From: Desulfoplanes formicivorans
GTDB taxonomy: Bacteria; Desulfobacterota; Desulfovibrionia; Desulfovibrionales; Desulfomicrobiaceae
DNA: 64,000 bases
Assembly: GCF_001748225.1 (NCBI RefSeq)
Contig: NZ_BDFE01000015.1
Coordinates: 425,437-489,436, forward strand
Reading direction: 5' to 3'
How positions within the stretch are numbered: position 1 is the first letter of the stretch; each line of letters opens with the position of its first letter. Below the pieces are notes generated by a model that saw only the letters and a program-made list of their open reading frames with translations, was not told where the DNA came from and did not search any database. The translations under genes were made by a program, and so were the position numbers. Positions 9,817 through 17,966 of this stretch are shown in pieces.

Positions 9817-9831
9817 CATACGACGAGCTAT

Positions 9832-10416
9832 TTAGGAAGCTGGAGTTTCGACGGTTGTTTCCGTGGGCGCCTTGCCTTTTCCGATCCATCCGCTGACGGT
9901 CTTTTTACTGGTTTCGTAACCAGCTTTGATGGAGTCGCTGATCTTGTTCATGCTGGCTTTGTCCAGCCCTTGGCCCGTGGCAAAATGATCGGCAAAGCTT
10001 TTGCCCACCGCATAGGTTGCTGCCGCATTGGCCAGGGGAAGGGTCGCCAGCCCCAGACCGGGGCCTATAATGGGGATGTAGCGCGCCAGATCGGAAAGTT
10101 TTGGGGTGAGCAGACTGGGCAGGATGCCGCCGACCAGGGCAATGGTGATCTGTTTGCCCCACTGGGCCTGGAAGGGAATGTCATAGGCCTTGGCGAGTTT
10201 GTAGATCATTTCCAATTGCAAGGCTGCCAGTGCGGCCATGTCGAAAGCAGGGACAGGAACAAGGGCGATGGCCAGAGAGCTGTGCACCCTGTTTCTGATG
10301 ATGGCATTGACTGTCTCTGGGGCAGGCAAAGTGCGTGCGGATTGTTCATTGTGTACTGTTTTTTCGGTATGAGGAGCTGCTTCTGGTTTTTGGTCCGGTG
10401 TTTGATCTTTTTTCAT
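9832..10416 (-). CDS. DUF697-type membrane protein
   Basis: 194 residues. A charged, Pro/Glu-rich N-terminus (1-38) precedes a segment typical of DUF697, with RNRVHSSLAIALVPVP and a hydrophobic stretch at about 44-66. Two further hydrophobic segments follow (about 88-102 and 113-135, the latter with GPGLGLATLPLANAAA). DUF697 domains occur in inner-membrane proteins of the YcjF type and in proteins linked to small GTPases. Here the domain stands alone, without a GTPase. A strong AAGGAG lies 7 bases before the ATG. It is followed by its own terminator, so it is probably a single-gene transcript. Function unknown. Confidence 0.75.
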   Translation of the reverse strand: MKKDQTPDQKPEAAPHTEKTVHNEQSARTLPAPETVNAIIRNRVHSSLAIALVPVPAFDMAALAALQLEMIYKLAKAYDIPFQAQWGKQITIALVGGILPSLLTPKLSDLARYIPIIGPGLGLATLPLANAAATYAVGKSFADHFATGQGLDKASMNKISDSIKAGYETSKKTVSGWIGKGKAPTETTVETPAS

Positions 10417-10439
10417 GGTTTTTCTCCTTTTGAAATGTT

Positions 10440-11061
10440 AACCGCCATGCAATATGGGGCAGGAACTGCCATGTTTGATGAATGAAAGGTATTGTTTTCG
10501 TAAGAGACAGGGCCACAAAGGACGAAGATATCCTAACTTGTTAAAAAATTGTTCTATTTTTATCATATGAGACACGTGCCGTCTAGAAAATAATTTAATG
10601 AAGCTTAAATATCTTTTTATCGTTTTCGGATAAATATGTTTTTTTTCAAATAATTGCGTATCCTGATGGATTGGGTTCAATGCACAAGAAGAAGTATTTG
10701 AGGTGCCTTGCCGTTTCAAACGGGTAATGCCAAGCAGAACGCAGGAGCATGGGGGACGCTTTCTGAAGCCAAGGCAACATCGCCCTTCTCCTGGCTCCGT
10801 TCAAAGACCTTGAGGACAGTTTTGCCTGTACGAACAAACCCTTCGGCATAATCATCTTGACTGCACGAAATTACGGAAGGTCACTCCTTGCCTGTTCTCT
10901 CCGGAGAAAAAACAGTGCGGCCTGTTTTGCATCAATCAATGAACATCAGGACAACCAGGTATTCTGACCGCGAATCAAATCGGCCCTTTCTCCGTTATAT
11001 GTTACGGAGAAAGGGCCGATTGGGTATGTGTGTTCAGATGTAGTAGTTCAGATGGAAGGGA
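10440..11061. other. AT-rich intergenic stretch with a possible gene relic
   Basis: Most of this roughly 620-base stretch is AT-rich and shows no convincing gene. On the minus strand, about 10714-10872 holds a stop-to-stop open segment with ordinary coding composition but no start or ribosome-binding site; it reads like a piece of an old gene (it includes DDYAEGFVRTGKTVLKVF). A large hairpin occupies 10979-11020. Confidence 0.4.
10979..11020 (-). terminator. Perfect 17-bp hairpin after the second autotransporter
   Basis: ATCGGCCCTTTCTCCGT pairs perfectly with its complement around the loop TATATGTT. It lies about 41 bases past the stop at 11062. The T tract on the minus strand is short (TTTG), but stem strength and position favour a terminator. 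A related hairpin sits beside the autotransporter relic at 13975-14019. Confidence 0.7.
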
Positions 11062-13476
11062 TCAGAATCCCCATTTGAAATTGATCCACGCCCCGTTGGC
11101 CGTGAAGTCGTCGTTGTACTGGGTGGTGCATCCCAGTTCCATGCTGACATTGTCCTTGGCAAAGGTGAGGGAGGCGTCGGCGATGTAGGATGAATCCGAG
11201 ACGTTGTCGCTGACCTTGACGCTTCCGGTATTGGGCAGGGACTGGCTGACCTCGATGTCGTTGTCCGTGAGGGCCTGTTCCCAGCGAAGGCCTAGGGACG
11301 GGGTTACGCGCGCACCGCCCATTTCCCAGGTGCCCATGAGGTTGACCCCCAGGATGGACCTGAAAACGTGATCATCGTAGGAGCCGTAGTGGGTGTTCCA
11401 GTCGGAGTTGTCGGCATCAGAGGTGTGGCTGTCACATTGTGCCCAGGAGTGGCCAAGCCCTAGTTCGGGCATCACAGCCAGATTGCCGAAGGTGAAGAGA
11501 TAGCCGGCCATGATCTGGGTTTCAGCGCCGTAACTGGTATAGTCGTCTTCTTCGGGTATTTCCAGGTTGGCTCCGGTGAGTCCGTCGTATTCATGGCGGA
11601 CCGTGTACAGGGTCGAGGTGACATCTACATGCCAGGCTTCGTAATTGTATGAACCGTGGGCTCCCAGAGAATAAATATTCTGGTCGTCGGAATTGTCACT
11701 GTACCCGGTTCCCTTGAAGTCGACATTGCTTTGGGCGATGCCGCCGTGAACTCCCAGGGTGAAATCCGGATTGAAATTCCAGTCATAGCCCAGAACCAGA
11801 CCAGTGGTGGTGCCGTCATATCCCATACCGCCGTCCGAAGGATGATTCACCGTTGTCAGGTAGGGGCGGAGGAACAGTGTATTATTGCTTTTTTGGTCAG
11901 GTCGCACAGAAGTAAAGCCTGCATCGGTTGCAATGGTGCCGGAATCGGCCAGCAAGGTTGCTTCTTCTTCGGAGTTCAGGTTGGACGCCAGCACTTGGGA
12001 AATGATGCGGTTCTGGATCATGGTGATTCCCTGTCCAACCGCCTGGTGTGCTGCCCTAAGGCTCAGGGCAGCAGTACTTTCCTTTGGTTCATATCCAAAG
12101 GATACTGTGGCATTTTTTCCTTTATCCTTGCCGGACCAGGAAACCGTGATATCGGGGTTGGTGAACCCTTTTTCCAACTTGCCGAACTGTGAAATGATAT
12201 CGCCAATACCCTTTTCCTCTTGGGCTCCTGAAGACACCCAGTCAGATGGTATGACCAAATCCTCTTCCTTCTCTTCAATGATGCGATACGGGGTGTCAAA
12301 TACTATGCTCTCGCCAGGGGTAATGGCAACGCGTAATGCCGCATTATTGAGATCAAGAGTGGAACCTTGGGAAACATATATGGGGCTTTTGTAGTCTGCG
12401 CCTTCAGGATTCCCGTAAAGAGGCACGGAAAAAGCGTTTGAAAATTTTACTGAAGATTCATTAAGAACATAAAGAGCCCTGCCGCCGTTTGTGGTATATA
12501 TTTTACCGGGGCTTGAGATGATGGCATTTGTGGCATTATAGAGAGCAATGGCTGCAATTCCATTTCCATAGGGGGCATCAACAAAAATGGTTCCGGTGTT
12601 GTTGATTATGGTGTCTTGGCTGCGACTATCCAAGATGCCGATCACCCCTCTGGTGGTAGAGCCTTTGCCTGCTTTGACCTGAATCGAGATATTGCCGTCA
12701 TTTGTGATTGTTCGGTTATCGCCATCATAAGTAACGATTCCTGTTATACCAAGGAGATCGACGGAAGCATTTTCTCCAACACTATCGCCTGCAGTTGCAG
12801 TAACATAAATGTTTCCAGAGTTATGAATCTGATCAATTTTTCCTGAAACGCCGCCAATATACTCTATAGTGGCGTTTGTATCATCTCCTGTTGCGCTTCC
12901 TATTTCAACATTGGTGATAATGTTGTTGGAGTTGGTGAATGACTCGATATGTCCTGAATAAGCATTCACACCATAAATGTACTTTGCATGTGTCTTTGCA
13001 CCATCCCCAGAAGCGTCCCCAATGTTTGCGGTAGCTGAGATGGTTCCTGAGTTTATGAAAGATGCGACTTCTTCATCAAAATATACCCCATAAATGTCAT
13101 TTATATCTGCTTCAGAGTTGTCCCCTGCTGCGTCCCCAACGTTTGCGGTAGCAGAGATGGTTCCTGAGTTGGAGAAGGATTCGACATCGTTTTCAATAGA
13201 TACACCATAAATATTATCCGTTATTCCCGTTGCCTTGACGGTTGCACCCTGGATATCCAATTTATCCAATTTTTCGAGAGAATCTTTACTATATATTCCA
13301 ATTGTGGTGGGCGTAGTGTTAGTGTTAGTGTTTGTCACCTGTATATCTTTGTAAACCGTGTATGTGGAATTCCCGCTGATATCGAGCCCTATAATGGAGT
13401 CCCCCAGTGAGACCCCGGGCCAGCCCAATGCTCCAGAAATTATGAAAACCATCAGCCAACGTCTCCACTCTCCCAT
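11062..13476 (-). CDS. Autotransporter adhesin-like protein with 40-residue passenger repeats
   Basis: 804 residues with a signal peptide (MGEWRRWLMVFIISGALG, cleavage near residue 25). The passenger contains about four tandem repeats of 38-40 residues with the core SFxNSGTISATANxGDA and a following IYGV; the two central copies are closest in DNA as well. From about residue 500 the sequence is a type Va autotransporter barrel that ends WINFKWGF with the expected terminal Phe. No catalytic motif is visible, so adhesion or surface coating is inferred. AAGGAGG lies 5 bases before the ATG. Lower GC in the passenger than in the barrel fits rapid passenger evolution. The gene is followed by the hairpin at 10979-11020. 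Confidence 0.85.
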   Translation of the reverse strand: MGEWRRWLMVFIISGALGWPGVSLGDSIIGLDISGNSTYTVYKDIQVTNTNTNTTPTTIGIYSKDSLEKLDKLDIQGATVKATGITDNIYGVSIENDVESFSNSGTISATANVGDAAGDNSEADINDIYGVYFDEEVASFINSGTISATANIGDASGDGAKTHAKYIYGVNAYSGHIESFTNSNNIITNVEIGSATGDDTNATIEYIGGVSGKIDQIHNSGNIYVTATAGDSVGENASVDLLGITGIVTYDGDNRTITNDGNISIQVKAGKGSTTRGVIGILDSRSQDTIINNTGTIFVDAPYGNGIAAIALYNATNAIISSPGKIYTTNGGRALYVLNESSVKFSNAFSVPLYGNPEGADYKSPIYVSQGSTLDLNNAALRVAITPGESIVFDTPYRIIEEKEEDLVIPSDWVSSGAQEEKGIGDIISQFGKLEKGFTNPDITVSWSGKDKGKNATVSFGYEPKESTAALSLRAAHQAVGQGITMIQNRIISQVLASNLNSEEEATLLADSGTIATDAGFTSVRPDQKSNNTLFLRPYLTTVNHPSDGGMGYDGTTTGLVLGYDWNFNPDFTLGVHGGIAQSNVDFKGTGYSDNSDDQNIYSLGAHGSYNYEAWHVDVTSTLYTVRHEYDGLTGANLEIPEEDDYTSYGAETQIMAGYLFTFGNLAVMPELGLGHSWAQCDSHTSDADNSDWNTHYGSYDDHVFRSILGVNLMGTWEMGGARVTPSLGLRWEQALTDNDIEVSQSLPNTGSVKVSDNVSDSSYIADASLTFAKDNVSMELGCTTQYNDDFTANGAWINFKWGF
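12830..13200 (-). repeat. Tandem repeat coding for the 40-residue passenger units
   Basis: The coding repeat has a period near 117-120 bases. Copies share GTTTGCGGTAGC-GAGATGGTTCC and a following GAGTT (plus-strand reading), clearest near 13023 and 13140. Four units can be traced at protein level; the outer two are diverged. Such arrays change length by slippage or recombination. Confidence 0.65.
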
Positions 13477-13560
13477 CTTTTCCTCCTTTTTATCCTACCG
13501 TTTTGACATACATAAAGGCCAACTGTTCATGGAAAATTGCAGGCAACCTGCACGGTCTTA

Positions 13561-14039
13561 GTCCTGATGTGTACTTTCACACTGATTAAGGTCCATTAAT
13601 AAGTATAAATAATTTGAGCCGATATAAAGAATTGTTAATTTTTGCAAGAAAAATTTGGTTTTTTCCCAAAGGTTTTCCATAAAGATGTCAAAATTGATTT
13701 ATCCACTTGATATTTTAGAAGAACGTAACTTGATGCTCAGCTCCTGCCACAATCCTTGATGTTATGGTCAATTTGGTCATGGCATGTATTGTGATTGAAA
13801 ATGAATTTTGAATCGTTATATAGTATTATGATGTATTTATGTCTAACAATTATATTGTATGTATGAACAAGAATATGAAAGAAACAGATATTTTTTGATT
13901 TATTTTGTAGTGGGTGCATGTGTTCACTGTCCGGTATGAGTACAACGTATTTAGACAAGATACATTGCATAAAAAACCGGTCTCTTCTCCGTTGGATATG
14001 ACGGTGAAAAGACCGGGTTGTCGTGGCCATGTAAAGAGG
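13561..14039. other. AT-rich intergenic stretch
   Basis: No supported gene. It holds AT-rich DNA upstream of the autotransporter at 13476 (likely its promoter, no clear boxes picked) and the terminator hairpin at 13975-14019. A 97-codon open frame across 13737-14030 runs through that hairpin and has unusual composition, so I do not call it. Confidence 0.6.
13968..14019 (-). terminator. Terminator attached to the autotransporter relic
   Basis: Read on the minus strand, AACCCGGTCTTTTCACCGT pairs imperfectly with a matching arm ending in ACCGG, then GGTTTTTTATG. Stem, loop and distance to the preceding stop resemble the hairpin after the intact autotransporter at 11062, so stem and gene end appear to have been duplicated together. 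Confidence 0.65.
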
Positions 14040-14102
14040 TCAGAATCCTCTGTTGAAATTGACCCAGACTTTTGGCCGAGAAGTTGTCGTTAGACAGGAT
14101 GG
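14040..14102 (-). pseudogene. Remnant of an autotransporter barrel 3' end
   Basis: The minus strand reads NDNFSAK, then after a one-base frame change VWVNFNRGF and a stop at 14040-14042. This matches the end of the intact autotransporter at 11062 (NDDFTANGAWINFKWGF). At DNA level the two share TCAGAATCC, TTGAAATTGA, TTGGCCG and GAAGT-GTCGTT. Only about 20 codons survive, directly downstream of the M48 peptidase stop. Confidence 0.75.
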
Positions 14103-14114
14103 GATGGTTGTATT

Positions 14115-15431
14115 TTACTGCACATACCCCCATTCCTTGAGTCGGGTGTAGGCATACTTGGCCTGCTCACCCTGGTTTACCGACTGCAGAAATTGGTAGT
14201 ACTGCTTGGCCGCATCCTGGCGGTGGCCCATTTTTTCCAGGGCCAGGCCCTTGTAAAAAGATGTGTACGGATTGCCGGGAAGTTGTTTGTCATAGGCCGT
14301 GAAGTTTTTCAGGGCCTTGTCGTATTCCCGGGTGCCGAGCTGGGCCATGCCGGCCACCTGGAGTGCCTGGGGCTCCTGGGGATATACGGCCTGGGCCCGG
14401 GTCGCCCGACGGGCTGCCTCCGCATAATTTTTCTGTACCAGCCTGCATTTGGCCAAAAGCAGAAGTCCGGCATAGTCATTGGGCGTATGCTTCAGAGCGG
14501 CTTCAAAATGCTTGGCGGCCTGAGCATAATCTTTTTTCCCCATGAAGTCCGATCCCTTTTGCATTTCCTGGATGGCCGGCTTGATGCGCCTGAGGGATGC
14601 GGTGTTATCCAGATACCGTTCCCGATTGAGCCGGTATTCACTTGAGGTGGCGTACTTGCCTGCTGCTGCTTGTCTTGCCGTTGCCAGCCGCTCGCTGGAC
14701 ATGGGGTGGGTGGCGAACATGAGTTCCAGAGCGCTGGGGTTTGCCTGGTGCTGTTCATTGAGCATGTCCATGAGTCCCACCATGCCCTCGGTATCATAAC
14801 CTGCCCGCATCATGTAGAGCATGCCCAGATCGTCGGCCTGACGTTCGTCTTCCCGGCTGTAGCGAGCCAGCAATGCTCCTGTTCCAAGGTTGCCCAGCCC
14901 TGCGGCAATATCCCCCATGTTTTCACTTACCGTACCGGCCACGGCTGCTCCCAGCCCCACAACCAGGGATGTCAGTTGCCCCTTGCTCATGCGTGCGGCC
15001 GTGTGCCTGGCGTTGACGTGCCCCAGTTCATGGCCCAGCAGGGCGGCCAGTTCTGCTTCGTTGTCCAGTTGGAGCATGATGGCCCTGGTGAGTCCGATGC
15101 TGCCGCCAGGAAAGGCGTAGGCATTCACGTAGACGGCGTTGAGGGGCCGAAAGGAATAGGGCATGTCGGGACGATGGGTTTTGGTGGCCAGACTCATGCC
15201 CACCTCTGTTACGTATTGACTCAGCGCCTGATCCTGTACGGCCCCGTAGTCAGCGGAAAATTGGTACGGCGACTGCTGCTTGTCGATGCTGATTTCCTGA
15301 TCTCGTGAAACAAGCATGAACTGGGATTCCCCTGTGACCGGATTGGCCGCGCATCCCGCGGTCAGGCCCACAAGGGACAGGGCCGATATTTTGAGAAAAT
15401 CCCTGCGTGAGAGAGGGGGGGGGAAGTACAT
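14115..15431 (-). CDS. M48-family metallopeptidase lipoprotein with TPR tail (BepA/YfgC-like)
   Basis: 438 residues. The N-terminus has a twin-arginine-type motif SRRDFLK followed by a lipobox LTAGC (Cys27), so Tat export and lipidation are inferred. The peptidase domain carries the zinc motif HELGH (134-138) and a downstream Glu in REDERQADDLG. Residues about 300-435 form tetratricopeptide-like helices. Relatives such as BepA degrade or assist misfolded outer-membrane proteins at the BAM complex, which would suit a neighbourhood with two autotransporters; that link is inference. AAGGAG lies 9 bases before the ATG. Family and catalytic residues are clear; the physiological substrate is not. 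Confidence 0.9.
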   Translation of the reverse strand: MYFPPPLSRRDFLKISALSLVGLTAGCAANPVTGESQFMLVSRDQEISIDKQQSPYQFSADYGAVQDQALSQYVTEVGMSLATKTHRPDMPYSFRPLNAVYVNAYAFPGGSIGLTRAIMLQLDNEAELAALLGHELGHVNARHTAARMSKGQLTSLVVGLGAAVAGTVSENMGDIAAGLGNLGTGALLARYSREDERQADDLGMLYMMRAGYDTEGMVGLMDMLNEQHQANPSALELMFATHPMSSERLATARQAAAGKYATSSEYRLNRERYLDNTASLRRIKPAIQEMQKGSDFMGKKDYAQAAKHFEAALKHTPNDYAGLLLLAKCRLVQKNYAEAARRATRAQAVYPQEPQALQVAGMAQLGTREYDKALKNFTAYDKQLPGNPYTSFYKGLALEKMGHRQDAAKQYYQFLQSVNQGEQAKYAYTRLKEWGYVQ

Positions 15432-15832
15432 GGTTGTATTCTCCTTGAACCTTCAGCTCTGTGCTGTTGTGGGTTTGTAAATGAAAAAAAAGTGTGATTG
15501 GAGTAAGTTTTACGCAAAATAAAAATAGTTTTTTATGGGTATGATGTTTTTATGCTCAAGTTGTTTGTCATGGAGCAATATGGTGTTGAAGTTAATTGAT
15601 GTGGTCATTGACAGTAGAGTACATGCTTTTGTTTTCTGGCATCAAATGACCTGATTTTTGTGTTGGTTTTGCATGTTGTCATCACATTTTATTCATGTTT
15701 GATAGAAAAACATGATGGATCGCTTTTTAAGATATTTAGATATGCAATTTGACATATTTCTGGTTAGTCATTGTATTATAATATTTTATAGATTTGATGT
15801 CGTGTAGTTGTTTAACCAAATGGGAGAAATTT
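15432..15832. other. AT-rich divergent intergenic region
   Basis: About 400 bases between the divergent M48 peptidase and ABC transporter genes, clearly richer in A+T than its surroundings. A candidate promoter for the transporter lies at 15749-15779. No gene or RNA recognised. Confidence 0.6.
15749..15779 (+). promoter_or_regulatory. Candidate sigma-70 promoter for the ABC importer
   Basis: TTGACA at 15749-15754 and TATTAT at 15774-15779 are separated by 19 bases, slightly long. The start codon follows 54 bases later. Assigned by eye only. Confidence 0.4.
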
Positions 15833-16942
15833 ATGCGTGAAGGAAGCCTCAAAAGTTTGAGTTTCATTGTTTGCTTTGTTTTCGGCCTTGTTGTGTCGAT
15901 GCATTCAGCGGCCGTAGCCAGTAAAAAAACTCCGATTTATAATATGGGGTATATTTTTACCACCCATCATACCCCCTTGGTGGTGGCTATGGCCAAGGGA
16001 GAGGCTTTTAAGAATTTTGGGGTTTATCTCAAACCTGTTGTGGAAAAGATGAAATATGCACTGATGGACGGAGATACACAATTGGCTACATTGAATATCA
16101 TTGTAGCCAAGAGTGGTTCTGAAACAACGACCCTCTTTGCTATGAACCGGATGGATATGGCTTTGGCTTCCGGTACGGCCATTATGTCAGGAATCGACAA
16201 GGGGAGCAATATCAAGATGGTATGCCCTCTTCATGTAGATGGTATGGGTTTGGTGTTTCCCCAGGGGAGCTCCGTGAATGGCTGGGATGATGTCCTTGCG
16301 TATATCAAAGCATCCAAGCGGCCCGTCAAGATCGGCTATCATTCACCAACAAGTGCTCCGCGTATTGTTATAGAAGGTGCCCTGAACAAGGTTGGTCTTA
16401 AGGTAACTCAGGATGCCACGGATTTTGATGCAGACGTCCTTTTGGTGGATCTCAAATCCACATCCAATCTGATCCCTGCGCTAGTGGGTCATCAGGTGGA
16501 TGCCTGGGTCGGTCCAGCTCCCCATCCCGAGGTCGCCGAGCTCAAGAACGTCGGTCATATCGCCCTTGACCTGCGGGATCTTCCCCCGGCCGGAGAATGG
16601 CACAATTTTCCCTGTTGCGTCATGGCCGCACGTCAGAGTGTTATCGATGATCACCCTGAAGTTGTTGAAAAAATGCTAGAATTGATGACCAAGTGTGGTG
16701 AGTGGAGCAATACCCATACAGCCGAACAGAGCGAAATTGTTTCCAAGTGGATTGGTGTTCCCGCCAAGGCCATTGAAAATTCGACTATCATCTATACCAC
16801 AGAACCGTCAGATAACTGGATGCATGGTGAAGCCGTATATCTGGATATTTTGAACAGCATGGACAAGTTCAAGGGACGGCTCAAGGGGAAGACCCTGGAT
16901 GAGGTCAAACCGCTTCTTTATGATTTCAGGTTTCTCCATTAG
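15833..16942 (+). CDS. ABC transporter substrate-binding protein, NitT/TauT/SsuA type
   Basis: 369 residues. A signal peptide with hydrophobic core FIVCFVFGLVVSM ends near AAVASKK. The mature part is a periplasmic binding protein of the NMT1/SsuA-like class, recognisable from its overall pattern (an N-terminal GYIFTTHHTPLVVAMAKGE and a later PALVGHQVDAWVGPAPHPEV). It should deliver a small organic anion or cation to the permease and ATPase downstream. The substrate cannot be read from the sequence; sulfonates, nitrate-like anions, riboflavin or thiamine precursors are family possibilities. GGGAG lies 6 bases before the ATG at 15833, which is preferred over the ATG at 15794. A hairpin separates it from the permease. 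Confidence 0.85.
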   Translation: MREGSLKSLSFIVCFVFGLVVSMHSAAVASKKTPIYNMGYIFTTHHTPLVVAMAKGEAFKNFGVYLKPVVEKMKYALMDGDTQLATLNIIVAKSGSETTTLFAMNRMDMALASGTAIMSGIDKGSNIKMVCPLHVDGMGLVFPQGSSVNGWDDVLAYIKASKRPVKIGYHSPTSAPRIVIEGALNKVGLKVTQDATDFDADVLLVDLKSTSNLIPALVGHQVDAWVGPAPHPEVAELKNVGHIALDLRDLPPAGEWHNFPCCVMAARQSVIDDHPEVVEKMLELMTKCGEWSNTHTAEQSEIVSKWIGVPAKAIENSTIIYTTEPSDNWMHGEAVYLDILNSMDKFKGRLKGKTLDEVKPLLYDFRFLH

Positions 16943-16954
16943 CAGGCACTCTCT

Positions 16955-16983
16955 GAACCCCGGTCTGACAGAGACCGGGGTTC
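16955..16983 (+). terminator. Hairpin between binding protein and permease genes
   Basis: GAACCCCGGTCT pairs perfectly with AGACCGGGGTTC around the 5-base loop GACAG. There is no T tract. In ABC operons such hairpins often protect the upstream mRNA or partly terminate, giving more binding protein than permease. It ends 4 bases before the ATG at 16988, arguing for the later start. Confidence 0.7.
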
Positions 16984-17008
16984 AAACATGAAGAACAGTG
17001 GGACTGTT

Positions 17009-17845
17009 ATGCATAAACTCGTTTCCAGATTTTCTCTTTCCCTGACAACGCCGTTACTTTTTCTCCTCTTATGGTCCTGGATTGCCGGCCGGGTGGATAA
17101 TCAGGTTATCATGCCTTCGGTGGACGCAGTGCTTGATCTGCTGATTCAGCCTCATCAGGACCTGATTTCCATGGGATCGTTGGTGAGCAACGTCCTGGTG
17201 TCGTTGCTCAGGGTTTTGATCGGGTATATCCTGGCCGCGGTTATAGCCATACCCTTGGGTATTGCCATGGGATACTCCTCTGTAGCCCATACCCTCTTCA
17301 GTGATTTTTTGAACATGTTTCGTCCCATTCCCCCATTGGCGTGGGTTCCCCTGGTCATGGCCTGGTTTGGGGTAGCCAGCTTGGCCGATATGTTTGGTGT
17401 GGAAGATGGCCAATGGTTCATCTATTTGTCCAATTTTAAATATTCCATGGTGTTCATTATTTTTATAGGCGCTTTTTTCCCCATCCTGACCAGTGCCATT
17501 CATGGTGTAAAAAATGTGAACAGAGTTTTTATCGACTCTGCCAGGATGCTTGGTGCCGGAGAGCGAACCATCTTTTTCAAGGTGCTTTTGCCCGCAGCCA
17601 TGCCCGCCATTGTCAACGGTATGCGTATCGGTCTGGGAATTGCCTGGATGTGTCTGGTTTCCGCGGAAATGCTTCCCGGGTCTCTTGCAGGAATCGGTTA
17701 TCTCATCACTCATGCCTATACTGTAGCCTCAACGGATATCGTCATTGCCGGGATGGTGGCCATAGGTTTGGTGGGAGCCATCATGGATGCCTTGTTTCGC
17801 TATTTTGAAGTGAAAAAATTCAAGTGGCAGCGTTTGAATAGATAA
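17009..17845 (+). CDS. ABC transporter permease, NitT/TauT (SsuC) type
   Basis: 278 residues with about six membrane segments, beginning with LTTPLLFLLLWSWIAG. The cytoplasmic EAA-type loop that docks to the ATPase is visible as DSARMLGAGERTIFFKVLLP followed by PAIVNGMRIGLG. It forms the membrane channel of the importer encoded by 15833-18734. Two starts are possible: ATG 16988 has its purine-rich site locked in the preceding hairpin, whereas ATG 17009 has GGGA 6-9 bases upstream, so 17009 is chosen. Gene order (binding protein, permease, ATPase) is standard. Confidence 0.88.
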   Translation: MHKLVSRFSLSLTTPLLFLLLWSWIAGRVDNQVIMPSVDAVLDLLIQPHQDLISMGSLVSNVLVSLLRVLIGYILAAVIAIPLGIAMGYSSVAHTLFSDFLNMFRPIPPLAWVPLVMAWFGVASLADMFGVEDGQWFIYLSNFKYSMVFIIFIGAFFPILTSAIHGVKNVNRVFIDSARMLGAGERTIFFKVLLPAAMPAIVNGMRIGLGIAWMCLVSAEMLPGSLAGIGYLITHAYTVASTDIVIAGMVAIGLVGAIMDALFRYFEVKKFKWQRLNR

Positions 17846-17966
17846 CTAGAGACGTATTGGCATTTGTTCGTAGATGTATGTGCTTCATGGTAACAATGTC
17901 ATGGAATACAAGGTATTTAAAAAATCTTATGGGAGCCCTTACTGGCGTCCGGATCAAGGATTTGAG

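Noticed and set aside
10438-10719. 93-codon minus-strand frame in AT-rich DNA
   Set aside because: Composition is unlike nearby proteins and it overlaps the DUF697 leader region.
13737-14030. 97-codon minus-strand frame
   Set aside because: It runs through the terminator hairpin at 13975-14019 and is rich in residues from AT-rich codons.
1-15431. Insertion sequences or transposase genes that would explain the accessory half
   Set aside because: None was recognised; turnover is supported only by the autotransporter relic and the AT-rich gaps.
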